Source: JBQCHF01 sp051953655
Lineage (GTDB): Bacteria; Actinomycetota; Actinomycetes; Motilibacterales; Motilibacteraceae
Reading direction: 5' to 3'
Assembly (NCBI GenBank): GCA_051953655.1
Contig: JBQCIO010000029.1
Location: forward strand, 1-5,246
Length of the DNA: 5,246 nt
A model generated the notes under the pieces. The model was not told the DNA's origin. It was given only the letters and a program-made list of their open reading frames with translations, and made no database searches. Positions 5,002 through 5,246 of the stretch are shown piece by piece (the stretch's first letter is position 1; each line of letters starts with the position of its first letter). A program made the translations under genes and the position numbers.

Positions 5002-5246
5002 GCCCAGAACATCGATGGCTGACCTGCCCCCGCTCACCATCGCCGCCACGCTGCGCTGGGACGTCGTCTCCCGGCTGCTGCCCCCGCACGCGCAGGACGT
5101 GCTCGAGGTGGGCTGCGGCCAGGGCGCCGTCGGCGCCCGGCTGGCGCGGCGGTACCCGCGCTACCTCGGCCTGGAGCCGGACCCGACCTCCTACGCCGTG
5201 GCCCGCGAGCGGGTCGCCGCGGTGGGCCGGGGCGAGGTGCGCAACG
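4994..5246 (+). CDS. SAM-dependent class I methyltransferase, N-terminal part (cut by window edge)
   Basis: The first 84 codons of a Rossmann-fold methyltransferase; the rest lies beyond the window. Motif I, VLEVGCGQGAVGARLA, is at residues 36-51 and is the SAM-binding glycine loop. LGLEPDPTSYAVARER (58-73) gives strand 2, with E61 as the likely ribose-hydroxyl ligand. This N-terminal arrangement is common in methyltransferases of sugar and glycan loci, but the substrate cannot be told from this part. The GTG at 4994 is preferred: GGAGG (4980-4984) lies 9 bases upstream, and the start overlaps the end of the glycosyltransferase gene by 8 bases, typical of translational coupling. The ATG at 5015 is an alternative that would remove seven residues before the conserved region. 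The overlap suggests it works with the glycosyltransferase, perhaps methylating the same glycan. Confidence 0.85.
   Translation, partial: MPEPRTSMADLPPLTIAATLRWDVVSRLLPPHAQDVLEVGCGQGAVGARLARRYPRYLGLEPDPTSYAVARERVAAVGRGEVRN

Noticed and set aside
3814..5049. Minus-strand open frame antisense to the glycosyltransferase (411 codons)
   Set aside because: The translation is biased, repetitive composition, opposite a gene with a good ribosome binding site and family motifs.

Overview
This is a very GC-rich window of roughly 70-75% G+C. Codons almost always end in G or C, GTG starts are frequent, several promoters look like bare TANNNT -10 boxes, and long spurious open frames run antisense to the real genes. 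This points to an actinobacterium. A soil or rock-dwelling lineage such as Geodermatophilaceae is a reasonable guess, but the window alone cannot fix the family.

Layout: four complete genes lie on the minus strand from about 3817 down to 85, and two genes, the last cut by the window edge, lie on the plus strand from 3889 onward. The minus-strand genes, in transcription order, are rmlB (dTDP-glucose 4,6-dehydratase, 2828-3817), rmlD (dTDP-4-dehydrorhamnose reductase, 1968-2831, ATGA overlap with rmlB), a small cupin of the type II phosphomannose isomerase kind (1376-1855), and a 408-residue AAA/ORC1-like ATPase with a C-terminal winged-helix-like region (85-1311). The plus strand carries a GT4-type glycosyltransferase (3889-5001), overlapped by 8 bases by the start of a SAM-dependent methyltransferase (4994 to the window edge). 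The two groups diverge from a 71-base intergenic region.

Function: RmlB and RmlD carry out the first and last of the three steps from dTDP-glucose to dTDP-L-rhamnose. RmlA and RmlC are not in the window. The cupin fits mannose-6-phosphate/fructose-6-phosphate interconversion, which feeds GDP-mannose. With the divergent glycosyltransferase and methyltransferase, this looks like the edge of a cell-surface polysaccharide or glycoconjugate locus that uses rhamnose and perhaps mannose. The ATPase has no obvious link to sugar metabolism. It has its own candidate leaderless promoter and a dyad between it and the cupin, so it is probably a separate transcription unit.

Non-coding signals: two GC-rich hairpins follow the ATPase (25-57). 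A 36-base dyad separates the cupin from the ATPase (1333-1368). A short dyad around GGTGATCACC lies between rmlD and the cupin. TANNNT boxes are well placed in front of the ATPase and rmlB. The rmlB box sits exactly between two copies of a 9-base direct repeat. The start codons of both the cupin and rmlD lie in short in-frame tandem repeats. No RNA genes, CRISPR array, insertion sequence or prophage feature was seen. I found no convincing new biological system; the genes are recognisable families and the novelty is at the level of regulatory and start-site architecture.
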